Of a stretch of DNA of 7,206 bases, positions 6,311-7,206 are shown piece by piece. Position 1 is the first letter of the stretch, and every line of letters begins with the position of its first letter. The notes under the pieces were generated by a model, which saw only the letters and a program-made list of their open reading frames with translations, was not told the DNA's origin and did not search any database. This DNA comes from Alphaproteobacteria bacterium (GTDB taxonomy: Bacteria > Pseudomonadota > Alphaproteobacteria > Micropepsales > Micropepsaceae): NCBI GenBank assembly GCA_003451645.1, contig DMER01000001.1, forward strand, positions 1 to 7,206, in the 5' to 3' direction. Position numbers and translations under genes: made by a program.

Positions 6311-6347
6311 ATGAGCGGCTTGGACATGGCGTCCTCCGCTCATTTTT
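6311..6347 (+). terminator. Rho-independent terminator on the plus strand
   Basis: ATGAGCGG (6311-6318) pairs perfectly with CCGCTCAT (6336-6343). Inside, GGAC (6322-6325) pairs with GTCC (6331-6334) over an ATGGC loop. A TTTTT run (6343-6347) follows. It would end a plus-strand transcript carrying the 27-codon ORF. There is no T-run on the minus side, so it is one-directional. It overlaps the last codons of the convergent TusA-like gene. Confidence 0.72.
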
Positions 6348-6609
6348 CGTTTCCAAGCGGAAGTCCGCCCCCGGCGCGCAGGTGCAGCGCTATTCCCCCA
6401 TCCTCACCGCCCTGCCACACAATCTCGGCCCCCGCCTGCATGGCTGCGTGGGGCAGGTCGATATGAGCCATACCGTCATTCGCCAACACACGGAACTCTT
6501 CGCCTGACTGCGCGCGGGTTAGCCGCCGCCGCAGCAGCAGGGCGGGCATCGGGCATTTCAAGCCGCGCAAGTCCAATATTTCTGCCTGATCCGAAGAATC
6601 TTGCACCAT
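6340..6609 (-). CDS. TusA/SirA-family sulfur-carrier-like protein
   Basis: Small cytoplasmic protein of 89 residues, near the family's usual 75-85. The hallmark is LDLRGLKCPMPALLLRR (12-28), with the single reactive Cys19 in Cys-Pro-x-Pro, the residue that carries persulfide in TusA proteins. The segment DLPHAAMQAGAEIV (51-64) matches the conserved second half of the fold. TusA hands sulfur to tRNA thiolation (TusBCD-MnmA), molybdenum cofactor or sulfur-oxidation pathways; many alphaproteobacterial members have unassigned roles, so I give no symbol. AGGG lies 6 nt before the ATG. It is transcribed divergently from the acyl-CoA synthetase gene, with 85 nt between starts, and its 3' end abuts the plus-strand terminator. 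No TusBCDE or sulfur genes are visible nearby. Confidence 0.9.
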   Translation of the reverse strand: MVQDSSDQAEILDLRGLKCPMPALLLRRRLTRAQSGEEFRVLANDGMAHIDLPHAAMQAGAEIVWQGGEDGGIALHLRAGGGLPLGNEK

Positions 6610-6647
6610 TCCTCACCCTAATGGCTTGACCCTGAGCCTTGCTCAAC

Positions 6648-6667
6648 TACGCTTTTGTTAAAGCGTA
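6648..6667. promoter_or_regulatory. 20-bp palindrome in the divergent promoter region, candidate operator
   Basis: TACGCTTT (6648-6655) and AAAGCGTA (6660-6667) are perfect 8-bp complements around TGTT. The site ends 27 bp before the acyl-CoA synthetase start and about 38 bp upstream of the TusA-like start. No T-run follows on either strand, so it is not a terminator. Position and symmetry fit an operator for a dimeric repressor, for example one sensing acyl-CoA, but the regulator is unknown. Confidence 0.6.
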
Positions 6668-6694
6668 AAAAGAGAGCATCAGGGAGCGGGACCA

Positions 6695-7206
6695 GTGAGC
6701 ATATTTGGCGCGATTGGGCGCGAAGTGGATTTTTTTCTCAAAGCACGCGCGATTGCTCAGCTGACCGAGAAGCTGAAGCCTGATGCAAACATCAACGTCG
6801 CCGACATTATCGAGGGCTGGGCAGCCAAACGGCCCAACAACAAGGCGATCTTTTTCGAGGGGCGGGTCTACACCTACAAGCAATATAATGAGGAGGCGAA
6901 CCGCTATGCGCTCTGGGCGCGCAGCATTGGGGTCCAAAAGGGCGACGCGGTCGCCTTGCTTATGGAAAACCGCCCGGAGTTCCTGTTCGCCTGGTGCGGC
7001 TTGGCCAAGATCGGCGCCATCTCCGCCCTGATCAACACAAACCAGCGTGACCGGGCCTTGGCGCACTCGCTGAACATCTCACAGGCCAAACATGTGATCC
7101 TCGGCTCCGAACTTGCGGGCAACTACGCCACCGCGACCGACCTCTTGGAGAAACCGCTCAAGGTCTGGGTGACCGGCGCGCCCGTCACCCAGACCTTGAG
7201 CGGTTT
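6695..7206 (+). CDS. Acyl-CoA synthetase (AMP-binding, FATP/long-chain type), N-terminal part
   Basis: An open frame from GTG at 6695 to the window edge, 170 residues. AGGGAG (6681-6686) lies 8 nt upstream, and an in-frame TAA at 6659-6661 limits other starts. From about residue 35 the sequence is the start of an AMP-binding (ANL) domain: VADIIEGWAAKRPNNKAIFF, YTYKQYNEEANRYALWA, GVQKGDAVALLMENRPEFLFAW, GLAKIGAISALINTNQRD. The TNQRDRALAHSLNISQAKHVI stretch resembles the fatty-acid-transport-protein-like (very-long-chain) subfamily. Such enzymes activate fatty acids with ATP and CoA for degradation or lipid synthesis. The ATP-binding P-loop and the adenylation motifs would lie beyond the edge. 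Residues from about 162 on are coded by the return arm of the terminal palindrome and may not be genuine. Confidence 0.85.
   Translation, partial: MSIFGAIGREVDFFLKARAIAQLTEKLKPDANINVADIIEGWAAKRPNNKAIFFEGRVYTYKQYNEEANRYALWARSIGVQKGDAVALLMENRPEFLFAWCGLAKIGAISALINTNQRDRALAHSLNISQAKHVILGSELAGNYATATDLLEKPLKVWVTGAPVTQTLSG
7151..7206. repeat. 56-bp near-perfect palindrome at the window end
   Basis: Bases 7151-7173 and 7184-7206 are perfect 23-bp reverse complements (outer bases AAACCGCTCAAGG / CCTTGAGCGGTTT). The 10-nt centre contains the self-complementary GGCGCGCC (7175-7182), leaving only the pair C7174/C7183 unmatched: 27 of 28 positions pair. It lies within the acyl-CoA synthetase frame and stops exactly at the last base given, so it could extend further. 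A fold-back assembly or amplification artefact is the simplest reading. Confidence 0.9.

Noticed and set aside
6068..6343. 91-codon minus-strand frame opposite the small ORF
   Set aside because: No recognisable domain and an atypical composition. It runs antisense through the terminator stem and the inverted repeats, and the plus-strand small ORF has better translation signals.
6647..7066. 139-codon minus-strand frame opposite the acyl-CoA synthetase
   Set aside because: It is the antisense shadow of a clearly conserved AMP-binding domain. Its own translation shows no family features.
7151..7206. The terminal palindrome as a rho-independent terminator or CRISPR-like unit
   Set aside because: It lies inside an open coding frame and has no repeated units. 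The TTT at the end is only the mirror of the AAA at 7151.

Overview
The window is a gene-dense, GC-rich stretch of bacterial chromosome. It most resembles an alphaproteobacterium, perhaps of the Caulobacterales/Maricaulales type. This rests on the set of protein families, ATGA-type start/stop overlaps and CtrA-like TTAACCAT / TTAC-N7-TTAA motifs. It is an inference, not a proven assignment.

Left part (1-2088). The window opens inside the 3' end of a hybrid sensor kinase: the end of a receiver domain followed by an Hpt domain. Its stop overlaps by 4 nt the stop of a convergent gene for a CHAP-domain lipoprotein. A second, paralogous CHAP lipoprotein gene lies just upstream on the same (-) strand. 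Both keep the Cys/His/Asn catalytic residues expected of CHAP amidases/peptidases. The upstream region of the second gene carries CtrA-like motifs.

Middle (2182-5921). A tightly packed (-) strand operon, in transcription order: TetR-family repressor, lipoprotein membrane-fusion (HlyD/YbhG-like) adaptor, ABC ATPase (YbhF-like) and ABC-2 permease (YbhS/YbhR-like). Successive genes overlap by 4 nt or are 6 nt apart. Upstream of the repressor is a 26-bp near-perfect inverted repeat that touches the -10 of a candidate promoter, so the operon looks autorepressed and drug- or stress-inducible. The layout is a reduced version of the E. coli cecR-ybhGFSR system, with one ATPase domain and one permease.

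Right part (5922-7206). Between the operon and the next gene is a roughly 420-nt region holding structured inverted repeats, a 27-codon ORF for a single-span membrane peptide with a good Shine-Dalgarno, and a rho-independent terminator on the same strand. Together these look like a self-contained small transcript. Next come a TusA/SirA-like gene (-) and, divergently, the 5' part of an acyl-CoA synthetase of the FATP/long-chain type (+). A 20-bp palindrome sits in the divergent promoter region.

The last 56 bases of the window form a 27/28-paired palindrome that ends exactly at the window edge. A fold-back assembly or amplification artefact is the leading explanation, but it deserves checking. 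No complete new defence or mobile system is visible. The most interesting undescribed items are the small membrane-peptide transcript and the terminal palindrome.
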